Positions 1-10,564 of a DNA stretch of 37,465 bases are shown here, one piece after another. The position numbers and the translations under genes were made by a program. The stretch lies in NCBI GenBank assembly GCA_027064585.1, contig JAMOPI010000021.1, positions 1 to 37,465 on the forward strand, written 5' to 3'. Under the pieces are notes generated by a model. The model worked only from the letters and a program-made list of their open reading frames with translations. It searched no databases and was not told the DNA's origin. The stretch's first letter is position 1. The number at the start of each line of letters is the position of its first letter. This stretch comes from Candidatus Desulfofervidaceae bacterium. GTDB taxonomy: Bacteria > Desulfobacterota > Desulfofervidia > Desulfofervidales > Desulfofervidaceae.

Positions 1-4
1 AAAA

Positions 5-1063
5 ATGGCAAAAATACAAAATTTTTTCCTTTTTTCTTGGCTTCTCTGTGTGGCTTGTCTTCTGTCTTTTACTTCTCAAGCAAATAATCTAAAAAGGGTT
101 CTTATTATTCAAAGCTATGGAAAAAACAATCCTTCCAGCAAGCCTCAAGAAGAAGGTATTCGGGAGGTACTTCAAAGATCTGGGTTAAATCTACAAATAA
201 AGACCTTTTATATGGATACAAAAAAACGCTATATCACGCCAAAGGCCATTGCCCAAAGGGGTAAACTTGCACGCGCAAAAATCCTCAAATGGCGACCAGA
301 TGTAGTAATAGTCATTGATGATAATGCCTGTAAGGAAGTAATGTTAAAGATGATAGATACTCCTTATAAATTTGTCTTTAGTGGCATGAATATGCCGCCT
401 GAGGTATATAACAAACAAGTGCGGTTTATGGAATCGCGCCAACACCCAGGACATAACGTTACAGGCGTGTTTGAAAAGCTATATATCACCGCTTCTGTCA
501 AAATTGCCCAGGAAATTTTACCCCATTTAAAAAAGGCATTTCTTTTTGTAAGTACTTCACCTACAGGCAAGGCCCTCAAGCAAGCTGCTTTATATGAATT
601 ACGAAACAACCCCGTTCCTCTAGAAATAAAACAAGTCGCTACCCTTAAAGAATATGCCGCTTTGTTAGCACAATTAAACAAAACCTATTCTCCGCAAGAG
701 GCCATTATCATACCTATTCTTGACCGGCTTAAGGCCGAAAAGAAGGTTTTTAACCTTCTTGAAGTTGTAGATTTCACCTTAAGCCATAATCGTCTACCAG
801 AAATAGGCGGCACTTTATCTATGGTAGAAAGGGGCTGTTTTGGCACAGCTGCCTTGAACTTTAAACAAATGGGCAAACAAGCAGGAGAAAAGGCAGTGTT
901 GGTTTTAAAAGGAACCCCACCAGGAAATATACCGATTGAAGATGCCAGAGGTTATAAAATTGTGATCAATCTGAAGCGAGCAAAGGAGTTAGGTATTAAA
1001 ATTCCCTTTACGTTTTTAATCTCTGCAGACATTATCTTAGGGGGAGAAGAATTATCAAAATAG
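5..1063 (+). CDS. Secreted ABC-type substrate-binding protein (COG2984-like)
   Basis: Probable periplasmic ligand-binding protein of the uncharacterised ABC substrate-binding family. The N-terminus is a typical signal peptide (FFLFSWLLCVACLLSFTSQA, cleavage after about residue 26), followed by an alpha/beta fold starting RVLIIQSYG. GTLSMVERGCFGTAALNF near the C-terminus is typical of the family's second lobe. No ABC permease or ATPase gene follows. The next gene is a hybrid histidine kinase whose likely start overlaps this gene's end, so I infer that the protein presents a ligand to that sensor rather than to a transporter. The ATG is four bases from the window edge, so its ribosome-binding site cannot be seen. 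The ligand is unknown. Confidence 0.75.
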   Translation: MAKIQNFFLFSWLLCVACLLSFTSQANNLKRVLIIQSYGKNNPSSKPQEEGIREVLQRSGLNLQIKTFYMDTKKRYITPKAIAQRGKLARAKILKWRPDVVIVIDDNACKEVMLKMIDTPYKFVFSGMNMPPEVYNKQVRFMESRQHPGHNVTGVFEKLYITASVKIAQEILPHLKKAFLFVSTSPTGKALKQAALYELRNNPVPLEIKQVATLKEYAALLAQLNKTYSPQEAIIIPILDRLKAEKKVFNLLEVVDFTLSHNRLPEIGGTLSMVERGCFGTAALNFKQMGKQAGEKAVLVLKGTPPGNIPIEDARGYKIVINLKRAKELGIKIPFTFLISADIILGGEELSK

Positions 1064-1095
1064 GACATTTTCCTAAATACATTTATATCTGTATT

Positions 1096-4026
1096 TTGGT
1101 CATAATTATTCTCTTTGGCATCCTTCAGTTTTTTGAGTATAAAAAGGGTTTACATCAGATAGCTCAACGGTTAGACTTTTTTTTAACCCTCAAGTTAGAA
1201 AAACTAAAGGAAGGATTTACAAAAGATATAGACAACATCGCTTTACCACTTCAGGTAGGCCTAAAAGACATTTATGCCCTTTATCCCTTCCCCCCTGTTC
1301 TTTTTTCTGTTTTTTCCCGGTTTCAAAAGCATTTACCTTTTAAAACAGTCTTCTTTATTGATGATAAAGGGCATATTGTAATGCCTGCTTTAAAAGGGAA
1401 GGTTCCAATCTTCCAAACCATTCCATTAAAAGATTTTGCACAAACATCTTCTTTTTTAAAACAGTTAGAAAAGGCCAAATTAAGCAAAAAAATGAATTTT
1501 TATATTATGTATTTACCCTTCTTTCACCGGACCGAAGAAAAATGGGTAAAAAAGCCTTTTTTAGCCTTAATTGTTCCTGTATTTTCTCCTTATTCTAAAA
1601 AATATTTAGGGGCAGGCGTTGGTATCTCAGATTTAGAAACAATCTTAGAAGGAAGACTAAAGGCTTTACTTACTTTTTCTCCTAAAGTTGTGCCTTTTGT
1701 TTTAGATGAAAATAGAAGACTACTCTATCATCCCAACAAAAAAATTATCTATTTGCCTATAAAAGAAATTGCGAAGAAATTGCCTCCTGCTTATGCTAAA
1801 AATTTAGAAAAAGTTTTTGAAAAAACCTTTTATAAGATAAAAAAACAAAAATGCTTTAAGGGAGTAGTACAGACTTATTTATGTAATGCAGAATTTACCA
1901 AATTTTACCCAGTGCGCATTGTTTATACTACTTTTATTCTCCCAGACGGTAGATATTGGATTTTGGGAAGTTATTATCCTATTTTTCTTATAAAAAAAGA
2001 ATTTTTTTCTCTTATCTGGAAAAACTTAGTTTTGAGCATTTTTATCTTTGTCATTTTAGTTGGGATTTTATGGTTTACTAACCGTTTTTATACGAGGGCC
2101 TTTGTCTTTATTTCACGTCTTCAACAGGCAATTGAGAACTTAGCTGACCCCTTTGTGGTTACAGATATGGATGGACGGTGTATATATTTCAATAAGGCGT
2201 TTGAAAAACTAATAGGAAGAACAAAACGGGGGGAACGATTATGTATGATAGACCCTGCTTGGGGTATGGGAAAGATACCTCAATGGCATAAAAAAATGCT
2301 TAGAGCTGTAAGAGAAGGAAGATGTTATGAATTGTTGCGATATAAAGTTCAAACTTTAAATGGCAACTTCTTCTATATACGGGTTACTTTTTCTCCTATT
2401 AAAGATAAAAGCGGCAAACCTGTATATGTAGCCATTGACTTTAACAATATTACCCAACAGGTTAAATTGGAAGAAAAATTAAAGAAATATAATGAGGAAC
2501 TAGAAGAAGTTATCGCTAAGAGGACAAAAACATTAATAGAAAGAGAAAAACAATACAGGGAAATCTTTGAAAATAAATTGATAGGTATTTTTATTATTAA
2601 CCCTACAGGTCAATTTCTCATGTATAACCAAACTTTTAAAACCATAAGTGGATATACAGATGAAGATCTGCAAGAGCTGAATTTTAAAGAAATGTGTTCT
2701 CCAAGCGAGAGAGCAGCTTTGGAAAAATTATTTCAAGACTGCCTAGAGAAAGGCAATGTGTTTTATCGGGAGGTCAAATTCTTTCGTAAACCAGGAAATA
2801 CCATTTTTGTAGATTTATTTTTACAAGTAACTCAATATAAAAGGGAAACGGCCTTATTAGGTTTCCTTTACGATGTTACGCAGCGTAAGGCGTTAGAAGA
2901 AAAGCTGCGTGAGCAGGATAGAATTGTTATTTTGGGTGAAATGGCCGCAGGTGTAGCCCATGATATTAATAATATGCTTATGGTGATAGTAGGTAACTTA
3001 GAACTCGCTAGCCATTTTATTAAAGATAATCCTAAACAGGCTCATGTTTATTTACAAAAGGCCATAAACGCTGTTCAAGAGGGAGAAATCATTGTCCGTC
3101 GCCTTTATGCCTATGCGCATAAGAAACTACAAGCAACAGAGATAATTTATAACCTAAATGAAATTCTTCAAGACACGGTGAAGTTAATGCAACCCTTCTG
3201 GAAGACAACGGCAGAACGAGAGGGCAAAGAAATCATCATTAAAGAAGATTACGGCAAAGTAGGTCCGATAGTTGGGAATAAGGCCGAATTGAGAGAAGTA
3301 TTTGTTAATCTAATTAAAAACGCCATAGAGGCCATGTCAGATGGAGGTAAAATTACAATTAAAACATGGCAAGAAGACAATAGAAATTGCATTATGATTA
3401 GAGATACGGGCCATGGTATTCCTGAGCCGATAAAATCAAAAGTTTTTGAGCCGTTTTTTACCACCAAAGGGAAAAAAGGGACTGGACTTGGCCTGTCTAT
3501 AAGCTTAGGTATTGTGCGGGCCCACGGGGGAGAAATGCATGTAGAAAGTCAAGAAGGAAAGGGGACAACTTTTTATATTTATTTGCCCATCGTCGTTCCA
3601 GAGTTAATCTCGGTTTATAAAGAAAAACCAACTTCCGTCTTGCCTTCTACTTCTCAGGCCAAAAAGAAGATCTTACTTGTAGACGATGAAAAAGAAATTT
3701 TAGAAGTTCTTTCTGAACTTTTAACTACTTTAGGTGTTGAAGTCATAAAAGCCAGTCTTCCCTCTAAGGCCCTAGAGTTGTTTCAAAAACATCAAGACAA
3801 AATTGGAATAGTTATCACTGATCTAGGCATGCCTGAAATCAGTGGCTTTGAATTAGCAGAAAAATTAAAAAAGATAAATCCATCTATTCCTATTGTTCTT
3901 CTTACCGGTTGGGGAGCCACGATTAGCCCCCAGGAGAGAGCACGGTATAAAATTGAAGAAATCCTTACAAAACCTGTTACTTTAGATACCCTTAAGCAAG
4001 TTCTAGCCAAATATGACTTTAACTAA
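1096..4026 (+). CDS. Hybrid sensor histidine kinase, two PAS domains and C-terminal receiver
   Basis: Membrane-bound hybrid sensor kinase. Numbering from the TTG at 1096: first membrane segment in residues 1-12, a large extracytoplasmic sensor region to about 305, second membrane segment about 308-328, PAS 1 about 343-455, PAS 2 about 483-600, then a NtrB-like kinase core with phospho-acceptor His622 in GVAHDINNML. The N box (NAIEAM, about 741), G1 (DTGHGIP) and G2 (GTGLGLSI) are all present. A receiver domain (about 856-976) carries the acidic pair VDDE, phospho-acceptor Asp909 in VITDLGMP, and KPVT. There is no DNA-binding output, so it probably acts through phosphorelay to an unlinked partner. 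The start is uncertain: the frame stays open upstream and encodes a basic stretch (KIGHFPKY) before the membrane segment, with a GGGGAG box at 1041-1046 but no ATG, GTG or TTG nearby. Confidence 0.88.
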   Translation: MVIIILFGILQFFEYKKGLHQIAQRLDFFLTLKLEKLKEGFTKDIDNIALPLQVGLKDIYALYPFPPVLFSVFSRFQKHLPFKTVFFIDDKGHIVMPALKGKVPIFQTIPLKDFAQTSSFLKQLEKAKLSKKMNFYIMYLPFFHRTEEKWVKKPFLALIVPVFSPYSKKYLGAGVGISDLETILEGRLKALLTFSPKVVPFVLDENRRLLYHPNKKIIYLPIKEIAKKLPPAYAKNLEKVFEKTFYKIKKQKCFKGVVQTYLCNAEFTKFYPVRIVYTTFILPDGRYWILGSYYPIFLIKKEFFSLIWKNLVLSIFIFVILVGILWFTNRFYTRAFVFISRLQQAIENLADPFVVTDMDGRCIYFNKAFEKLIGRTKRGERLCMIDPAWGMGKIPQWHKKMLRAVREGRCYELLRYKVQTLNGNFFYIRVTFSPIKDKSGKPVYVAIDFNNITQQVKLEEKLKKYNEELEEVIAKRTKTLIEREKQYREIFENKLIGIFIINPTGQFLMYNQTFKTISGYTDEDLQELNFKEMCSPSERAALEKLFQDCLEKGNVFYREVKFFRKPGNTIFVDLFLQVTQYKRETALLGFLYDVTQRKALEEKLREQDRIVILGEMAAGVAHDINNMLMVIVGNLELASHFIKDNPKQAHVYLQKAINAVQEGEIIVRRLYAYAHKKLQATEIIYNLNEILQDTVKLMQPFWKTTAEREGKEIIIKEDYGKVGPIVGNKAELREVFVNLIKNAIEAMSDGGKITIKTWQEDNRNCIMIRDTGHGIPEPIKSKVFEPFFTTKGKKGTGLGLSISLGIVRAHGGEMHVESQEGKGTTFYIYLPIVVPELISVYKEKPTSVLPSTSQAKKKILLVDDEKEILEVLSELLTTLGVEVIKASLPSKALELFQKHQDKIGIVITDLGMPEISGFELAEKLKKINPSIPIVLLTGWGATISPQERARYKIEEILTKPVTLDTLKQVLAKYDFN

Positions 4027-4084
4027 GAGCCGTGCTTGTCATCCTTTATAAAAGGTGATAACATCTTGTAAAAAGGAGTTTTTT

Positions 4085-5293
4085 ATGCCTGTTTTTGTCT
4101 GGGAGGGGAAAAACGCTGAAGGTAAGGTTGTCAGGGGGGAAATAGAAGCGCCCAATCTGGGCATGGCCCGGTTTGCCCTTAGACGGCAAGGAGTTGTCCC
4201 TACTAAGATCTACCAGAAAAAAAAGACATTAACTACATATTTCTCTTTTCTTCAAAGCGTAAAGAACAAGGAAATTCTTATCTTTATCCGCCAGCTTGCG
4301 GCTATGATTGGTGCAGGTGTGCCCTTAACCAGGGCCCTGGATGTACTTCAAGCTCAACAAAAAAACAAATATTTTAAAGAAATTATCCAACAGATTAAAA
4401 CGGATGTAGAGACCGGTTCTTCTCTGGCCGATGCCCTTAAAAAACATCCTAAGGTTTTTGATGAACTTTTTATCAATATGGTAGCAGCAGGTGAAACAGG
4501 TGGTGTATTAGAATTGGCCTTAAATCGTGTAGGCGAGTATAAAGAAAAGACTGAAGCTTTAAGAAAAAAAGTCAAAGGTGCCATGGTTTATCCATCCATA
4601 GTGCTAGGACTTGCCGTTTTAATCACAATAGGCCTTTTAACCTTTGTGGTGCCCAAGTTTGCCGCTATGTTTGCTGATTTTGGTAGCGCCTTACCTGCTC
4701 CTACACAGTTTGTAATCAATTTGAGTAATTGGCTTAAACAAGATTATGGTTATCTAATCGGAGGCATCATTATATTTTTTGTTCTTTTAAAATTGATAAA
4801 GAAGACAGAAAAAGGACATTATGCAATTGACAAACTTATGTTGAAACTTCCTGTGATGGGAGATTTACTTAGAAAAACAGCCGTTGCCCGTTTTTGCCGC
4901 ACCTTATCTACTATGCTTCAAAGTGGTGTGCCTATTCTTGAAAGTCTCACCATCGTGGCCAAAACGACAGGCAATAAAGTGCTGGAAAGGATTATGTATC
5001 AAATTAGAGATCAAGTAAGCAAAGGACAACCTTTGGCTATACCCATGGAGCAAGCCAAAATTTTCCCTCCCTTGGCTGTGCAAATGACGGCCGTAGGGGA
5101 AGAAACAGGGGAACTTGAAAATATGCTTTCTAAAGTAGCTGACTTCTTTGAAGAAGAAGTAGATGCCGCGGTGGAGGCATTAACTTCTATGATTGAACCA
5201 TTTATGATGGTTTTTCTTGGAAGTCTAATTGGAGGATTGGTAATGGCCCTTTACCTTCCCATCTTTAAGCTTGGGAGCGTGGTTGGTGGATAA
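4085..5293 (+). CDS. pilC: Type IV pilus / type II secretion inner-membrane protein PilC/GspF
   Basis: Polytopic platform protein of type IV pili or type II secretion. It has two T2SSF repeats: about residues 60-185 (beginning FIRQLAAMIGAGVPLTRALD) and about 263-385 (FCRTLSTMLQSGVPILESL). Hydrophobic segments lie near 160-185, 210-235 and 375-395. The 402-residue length is normal for the family. ATG 4085 is chosen because MPVFVWEGKNAEGK is the family's usual N-terminus and AAAAGGAG at 4071-4078 is correctly spaced; an upstream in-frame GTG at 4055 is less likely. No pilB, pilT or pilin gene is adjacent, so this is an orphan copy. It overlaps the following iron-sulfur gene by a few bases, so the two are translationally coupled. 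Confidence 0.9.
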   Translation: MPVFVWEGKNAEGKVVRGEIEAPNLGMARFALRRQGVVPTKIYQKKKTLTTYFSFLQSVKNKEILIFIRQLAAMIGAGVPLTRALDVLQAQQKNKYFKEIIQQIKTDVETGSSLADALKKHPKVFDELFINMVAAGETGGVLELALNRVGEYKEKTEALRKKVKGAMVYPSIVLGLAVLITIGLLTFVVPKFAAMFADFGSALPAPTQFVINLSNWLKQDYGYLIGGIIIFFVLLKLIKKTEKGHYAIDKLMLKLPVMGDLLRKTAVARFCRTLSTMLQSGVPILESLTIVAKTTGNKVLERIMYQIRDQVSKGQPLAIPMEQAKIFPPLAVQMTAVGEETGELENMLSKVADFFEEEVDAAVEALTSMIEPFMMVFLGSLIGGLVMALYLPIFKLGSVVGG

Positions 5294-6380
5294 GACGTGT
5301 ATTAAATGTGGCAGGTGCCTAGCGGTTTGTCCAGTATACAAGGCCACCGGTCAGGAAAGGCTTTCTCCTCGCGGGAAAAATAGCTTAATTGAGTTATTTC
5401 AAGAGGGGTTATTACCCTCGTCTTTGTCTTTTCGCAAAACCCTTAGTGCCTGTATCTTATGTGGTCAATGTACAGAAAGATGTGTGTTAAGTATTAACAC
5501 ACCGGATAGAATCCACAAATTAAGAACATCTTTCTGGCCCCAGCAAAAAAGGCATCTTTATCGTGCTTGGCTAGCCGAACAACTGTTAGCGTCTTTTCAT
5601 AAAGAGCTGGGTATATGGCTTCGTTTTTTAGTCCTTTTAAACCAAATAAAGCCGTTACCTATTTCCCCTGCTCCCAAACCTTTCTTAAGTCAAATTTCAT
5701 CTTCTTCACCATCTCCATCTTCAATTGCGATTTTTGTCGGTTGTGGGGTAAATTTTATTTATCCCTCTCTAGGTCAGAAGTTAATCAACATCTTAACTGC
5801 ACTCAATCATCGGGTTGCCATTCCTCAAGAACAGACCTGTTGTGGTCTTATGGCCTATACCCTTGGAGATATGCAGACAGCCCTTAAATTGGCCCAAAAA
5901 AATATCGCCGTTTTCTCCCAGCTTAACCCAGAAGCGATCATCACGCCTTGTGCTTCTTGCTATCATCATTTAAAAACTTTTCCTCCCTATCAGGAAGCCG
6001 GTATCAGTGCAAAGGTAGTAGAAATAAGTCAGTTTTTGGTAAATAAAAATATTCCCCTAGCTTCTCTCTCTGAAAAGATTACCTGGCACGACCCTTGCCA
6101 TTTGCGTTTTCATCACCAAATATGGAAGGAACCAAGGACATTATTAAACCGCGCTGGTCATTTTGTTGAAAGTAGCCCACAAGGACAGTGTTGTGGTCAT
6201 GGTGGCAGTTTTGCCCTTAATTTTCCGGACCTTTCTAAAGAAATTTTTAACAGAAGAAAAAAGGCCATAGAAGAAAGCAAAGCAAAATTTATTTTTACCA
6301 GTTGTATGGGTTGCCTTATCCAACTCCAGCTCCACCTAGGGAAGGAACGTGTAAGGCATATCTTGGATATCTTTGCGTGA
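5286..6380 (+). CDS. GlcF-like iron-sulfur protein: two [4Fe-4S] ferredoxin motifs and two CCG domains
   Basis: Cytoplasmic electron-transfer or oxidoreductase subunit of the glycolate/lactate oxidase iron-sulfur family (GlcF). Numbering from GTG 5286: a first ferredoxin motif at Cys5, 8, 11, 15 and a second at Cys56, 59, 62, 66. Two cysteine-rich CCG domains follow, the first with QTCCGLMAY and PCASCYHHL, the second with DPCHLRF, GQCCGHGGS and SCMGCL. At about 364 residues it is somewhat shorter than GlcF. The GTG is preferred over TTG 5271 because it places translation just before DKTCIKCGRC and has GGGAG at 5273-5277. No FAD-linked partner (GlcD or LldE/F) is adjacent, so the electron donor is unknown. 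It overlaps pilC at its 5' end and a convergent small gene at its 3' end. Confidence 0.82.
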   Translation: MDKTCIKCGRCLAVCPVYKATGQERLSPRGKNSLIELFQEGLLPSSLSFRKTLSACILCGQCTERCVLSINTPDRIHKLRTSFWPQQKRHLYRAWLAEQLLASFHKELGIWLRFLVLLNQIKPLPISPAPKPFLSQISSSSPSPSSIAIFVGCGVNFIYPSLGQKLINILTALNHRVAIPQEQTCCGLMAYTLGDMQTALKLAQKNIAVFSQLNPEAIITPCASCYHHLKTFPPYQEAGISAKVVEISQFLVNKNIPLASLSEKITWHDPCHLRFHHQIWKEPRTLLNRAGHFVESSPQGQCCGHGGSFALNFPDLSKEIFNRRKKAIEESKAKFIFTSCMGCLIQLQLHLGKERVRHILDIFA

Positions 6381-6660
6381 AGTGTTGTGTTTTTTTTATC
6401 TTTGGCTCCTTGGGCAGAAACTTCTTTATAACCCCATCTAACTGATCCAAAAGCTTAATAAGCGTTTCTATTACACTCCTTTCTACCAAAGAAAGATCAG
6501 GATTCTTCTTTATCTCCTTTAATTCCTCTTTCCATTTTACTATCTGCTTATGCATATCCTTTAAAAAATCACCAAAAACAGGTCTTTGTTGTGCCTTTGT
6601 CTGAAAGGGTAAAAAGAGGAATATACCCACCACAAGCAAGATCATTAATTGCCTTTCCAT
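6316..6660 (-). CDS. Small secreted hypothetical protein
   Basis: A 114-residue protein I do not recognise. Residues 1-24 form a clear signal peptide (LMILLVVGIFLFLPFQTKA, ending before QQRPVFG). The mature part is a highly charged, probably helical stretch (MHKQIVKWKEELKEIKKN, then ETLIKLLDQLDGVIKKFL). A GGAGGAAGGGG ribosome-binding site immediately precedes the ATG, which supports real translation. It lies 15 bp downstream of purA and is probably the last gene of the DJ-1/purA/hypothetical transcript. Its last 65 bases overlap the convergent GlcF-like gene, so the C-terminal 20 residues are constrained by the opposite strand and may not be functional. Confidence 0.6.
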   Translation of the reverse strand: MERQLMILLVVGIFLFLPFQTKAQQRPVFGDFLKDMHKQIVKWKEELKEIKKNPDLSLVERSVIETLIKLLDQLDGVIKKFLPKEPKIKKTQHFTQRYPRYALHVPSLGGAGVG

Positions 6661-6675
6661 CCCCTTCCTCCAGTC

Positions 6676-8551
<1,876 letters not shown>

Positions 8552-8600
8552 CTTCCCACCTGTCTTTTTGTTTTAAATTACCTTGGGGTTTAACGGCTGT

Positions 8601-8632
8601 CAAGAAGAAAAGCCCTCCCCGTAAGGGGAGGG
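8601..8632 (-). terminator. Rho-independent terminator of the porin gene
   Basis: Perfect 8-bp stem (8613-8620 pairing with 8625-8632) with a 4-base loop. On the minus strand it is followed by CTTTTCTTCTT. It begins about ten bases after the porin stop codon. Confidence 0.88.
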
Positions 8633-8642
8633 GATAGAGGCA

Positions 8643-10340
8643 TTAGAAAAACCAGATAAGTTCTAAGGCGAGACGGATGGATTTATCGTTACAACGTCTG
8701 CCTTGGTCAGGAGTAACGTTTCTATTAATGGCGTCTAGGGCCGCGGTTACATCCTTAGCCCCAGCCCCTGGAAAGAGAACAGCCCCCTGGGCCTTAATCG
8801 TTACATTATGATAAACCTTGAAAGCAAGTTCATTATTCCATTCTATACCGATAAAACGATTAATATCGGCAGGCTGTCCTTTACTTTGCAGGGCGATGTT
8901 GATACCGTCAGTCGTTTGGAACCAGAGGAACATAACGTTACCTTTATAGCTCATCCAGGAAAGGGGCTTGGCCTTAAGGCCACCACCAAGCATGACAAGC
9001 CCTGGGTTATCTAAGTTACCGGTACCGGTAATACCACCACCATAGGCGCCAACCATACCCATCTGGGCAGGTACCATGCTGTAAAGGATTTGGCCTAAGA
9101 CGGCATTGCCATCATAAACAATGCTAGCCTCGGTACCAAAGCGAGGTGTAAACCGATCAATACCTGTAACGGCCATAAAACCGGAGAATTTGCCATCCAG
9201 AGGATCGCTATCACCACCTACATAATAAAATCCCACATGCGGCTCAAACTGCTTCCAGCCTATTTGTTTAGACAGATCAAAGGCCACATCGGCATAAAGG
9301 GCATAGGCGCTAATATCAAGGTCTTTATGATCGTTGGTAAAATAAGAAGTACCGTAAACAGTATCATAAGTGCTTTTTAATGTACTATACCCATCCGCAT
9401 CGCCCCAGTCATAGGCAATTTCAAAGACTGGCTTGAGAATACCAAATTGACCATATCCTTGCAGGCCGACAAAATGTCTAAAAACACGGCCAGGCACCTT
9501 ATAAGTATTATATTCAAACACATAGAAACCTTCCAAGGTAAAATTAGGGATAATCTTATAGGCCAAATTACTCCTCAAAAGCCACCTATCGTCATCTATA
9601 TCCTTAGAGGCCTTGCCAATGGCATTTTGAGACCCACGAAAATAACCAGCCTCTCCTTCTTTTTTCATCACAAAACCAATATCCCACTTCCAATTGTCCT
9701 TATGACCGTAGATGCCAAGGGTAGGATCATCATCACCATAGACCAAACCACCAGTGTGAATATCTACACCTTTGGCATCCCAGCCTATCCAAAAACGGGA
9801 ATAAAGGGCGGGCACTTTTACAGATACGGCTAGTCTCTCAATACCAAACTGCTGGCTTTGCTTACCCAGGACAAAGTCTGTCCTGTCAACTGCAGAGGAG
9901 CTTAAAGTAGTATCCATCTCTAGGGCCATGTAAAAGTCCCAGGCATCACCACGGTTGGCGTTAAAGAAAAGGCGGTTTTCAGATCCAATATAATCGTCCT
10001 TAACCGCACCACCACGTTCGGTTAAATGGGCACGAGAGCTTAGGGCCCGGTAAGCATTTATATGTTTACTCGTACCAGAATCAATACCATCGTCTTTAAA
10101 CAAAGATGGTCCCAAAAAACTTAGACATTGAGCATCTCCATTAAAAAAGTCATTATTGATATTGCCCAATCCAAAATCCCGATCATTTTCCCAGGTAGGA
10201 ATAAATCTAACTTGTCCCCCAAAGCGCAAGGAAATATCTCCTTTAGTTACAATCTGAACCGTTCCAGGCCCAGCCTGCGCCAGACTAACCATGAGCGACC
10301 CAAACAGCAATACCAAACAAGCAATACTCCACTTTTTCAT
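8643..10340 (-). CDS. Outer-membrane porin-like beta-barrel protein
   Basis: Large exported protein with a classical signal peptide (residues 1-23, cleavage after SLAQA). The 565-residue sequence alternates aromatic and polar residues in the style of transmembrane beta-strands (for example NFTLEGFYVFEYNTYKV and FEPHVGFYYVGGDSD). The C-terminus ends LIWFF, the terminal aromatic expected for BAM-assembled outer-membrane proteins. I infer a porin or substrate channel; the solute is unknown. It is monocistronic, with its own terminator downstream and a long AT-rich leader upstream. It is one of the clearest signs of a diderm cell in this window. Confidence 0.8.
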   Translation of the reverse strand: MKKWSIACLVLLFGSLMVSLAQAGPGTVQIVTKGDISLRFGGQVRFIPTWENDRDFGLGNINNDFFNGDAQCLSFLGPSLFKDDGIDSGTSKHINAYRALSSRAHLTERGGAVKDDYIGSENRLFFNANRGDAWDFYMALEMDTTLSSSAVDRTDFVLGKQSQQFGIERLAVSVKVPALYSRFWIGWDAKGVDIHTGGLVYGDDDPTLGIYGHKDNWKWDIGFVMKKEGEAGYFRGSQNAIGKASKDIDDDRWLLRSNLAYKIIPNFTLEGFYVFEYNTYKVPGRVFRHFVGLQGYGQFGILKPVFEIAYDWGDADGYSTLKSTYDTVYGTSYFTNDHKDLDISAYALYADVAFDLSKQIGWKQFEPHVGFYYVGGDSDPLDGKFSGFMAVTGIDRFTPRFGTEASIVYDGNAVLGQILYSMVPAQMGMVGAYGGGITGTGNLDNPGLVMLGGGLKAKPLSWMSYKGNVMFLWFQTTDGINIALQSKGQPADINRFIGIEWNNELAFKVYHNVTIKAQGAVLFPGAGAKDVTAALDAINRNVTPDQGRRCNDKSIRLALELIWFF

Positions 10341-10528
10341 CCTCTACCCCCTTACAAAATAATTTTTTGAAAATTTGAAAAAATTTTCCTCTTTTCACCT
10401 CCTTTCATTAAATTTTTGACTAAAAGTTAACCAAAAATTTTGTCCCTCTTATCATAATCCTTGCAAAACAGCAACACGGCAACAAACTCTTCCACAGATA
10501 AACGGTTGATTAAATCGTTAAACGGTTA
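10341..10528 (-). promoter_or_regulatory. AT-rich leader of the porin gene with an unused perfect Shine-Dalgarno sequence
   Basis: On the minus strand the complement of 10396-10407 reads GAAAGGAGGTGA, a full match to the 16S anti-Shine-Dalgarno region, but it lies about 55 bases before the porin ATG. Between it and the ATG is an AT-only inverted repeat. The presumed working site, GGGGGTAGAGG, lies directly before the ATG. I see no convincing promoter, so only the leader is called. Confidence 0.4.
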
Positions 10529-10558
10529 TTGACAAAAGACAAACAAAGTAGGTATATA
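10529..10558 (+). promoter_or_regulatory. Sigma-70 promoter of gmhA
   Basis: TTGACA at 10529-10534, an 18-base spacer, then TATATA at 10553-10558. The predicted transcription start coincides with the gmhA ATG at 10565. An imperfect 19-bp palindrome with AACG/CGTT ends at 10501-10519 lies just upstream and could be an operator. Confidence 0.65.
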
Positions 10559-10564
10559 AAGAAC

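Noticed and set aside
10475-10500. Sigma-54-like TGG...TTGC on the minus strand upstream of the porin.
   Set aside because: The spacing between the two elements is one base too long for the consensus.
10529-10564. TTG 10529 as the gmhA start.
   Set aside because: It is the first base of a TTGACA promoter box; the family N-terminus begins at ATG 10565.
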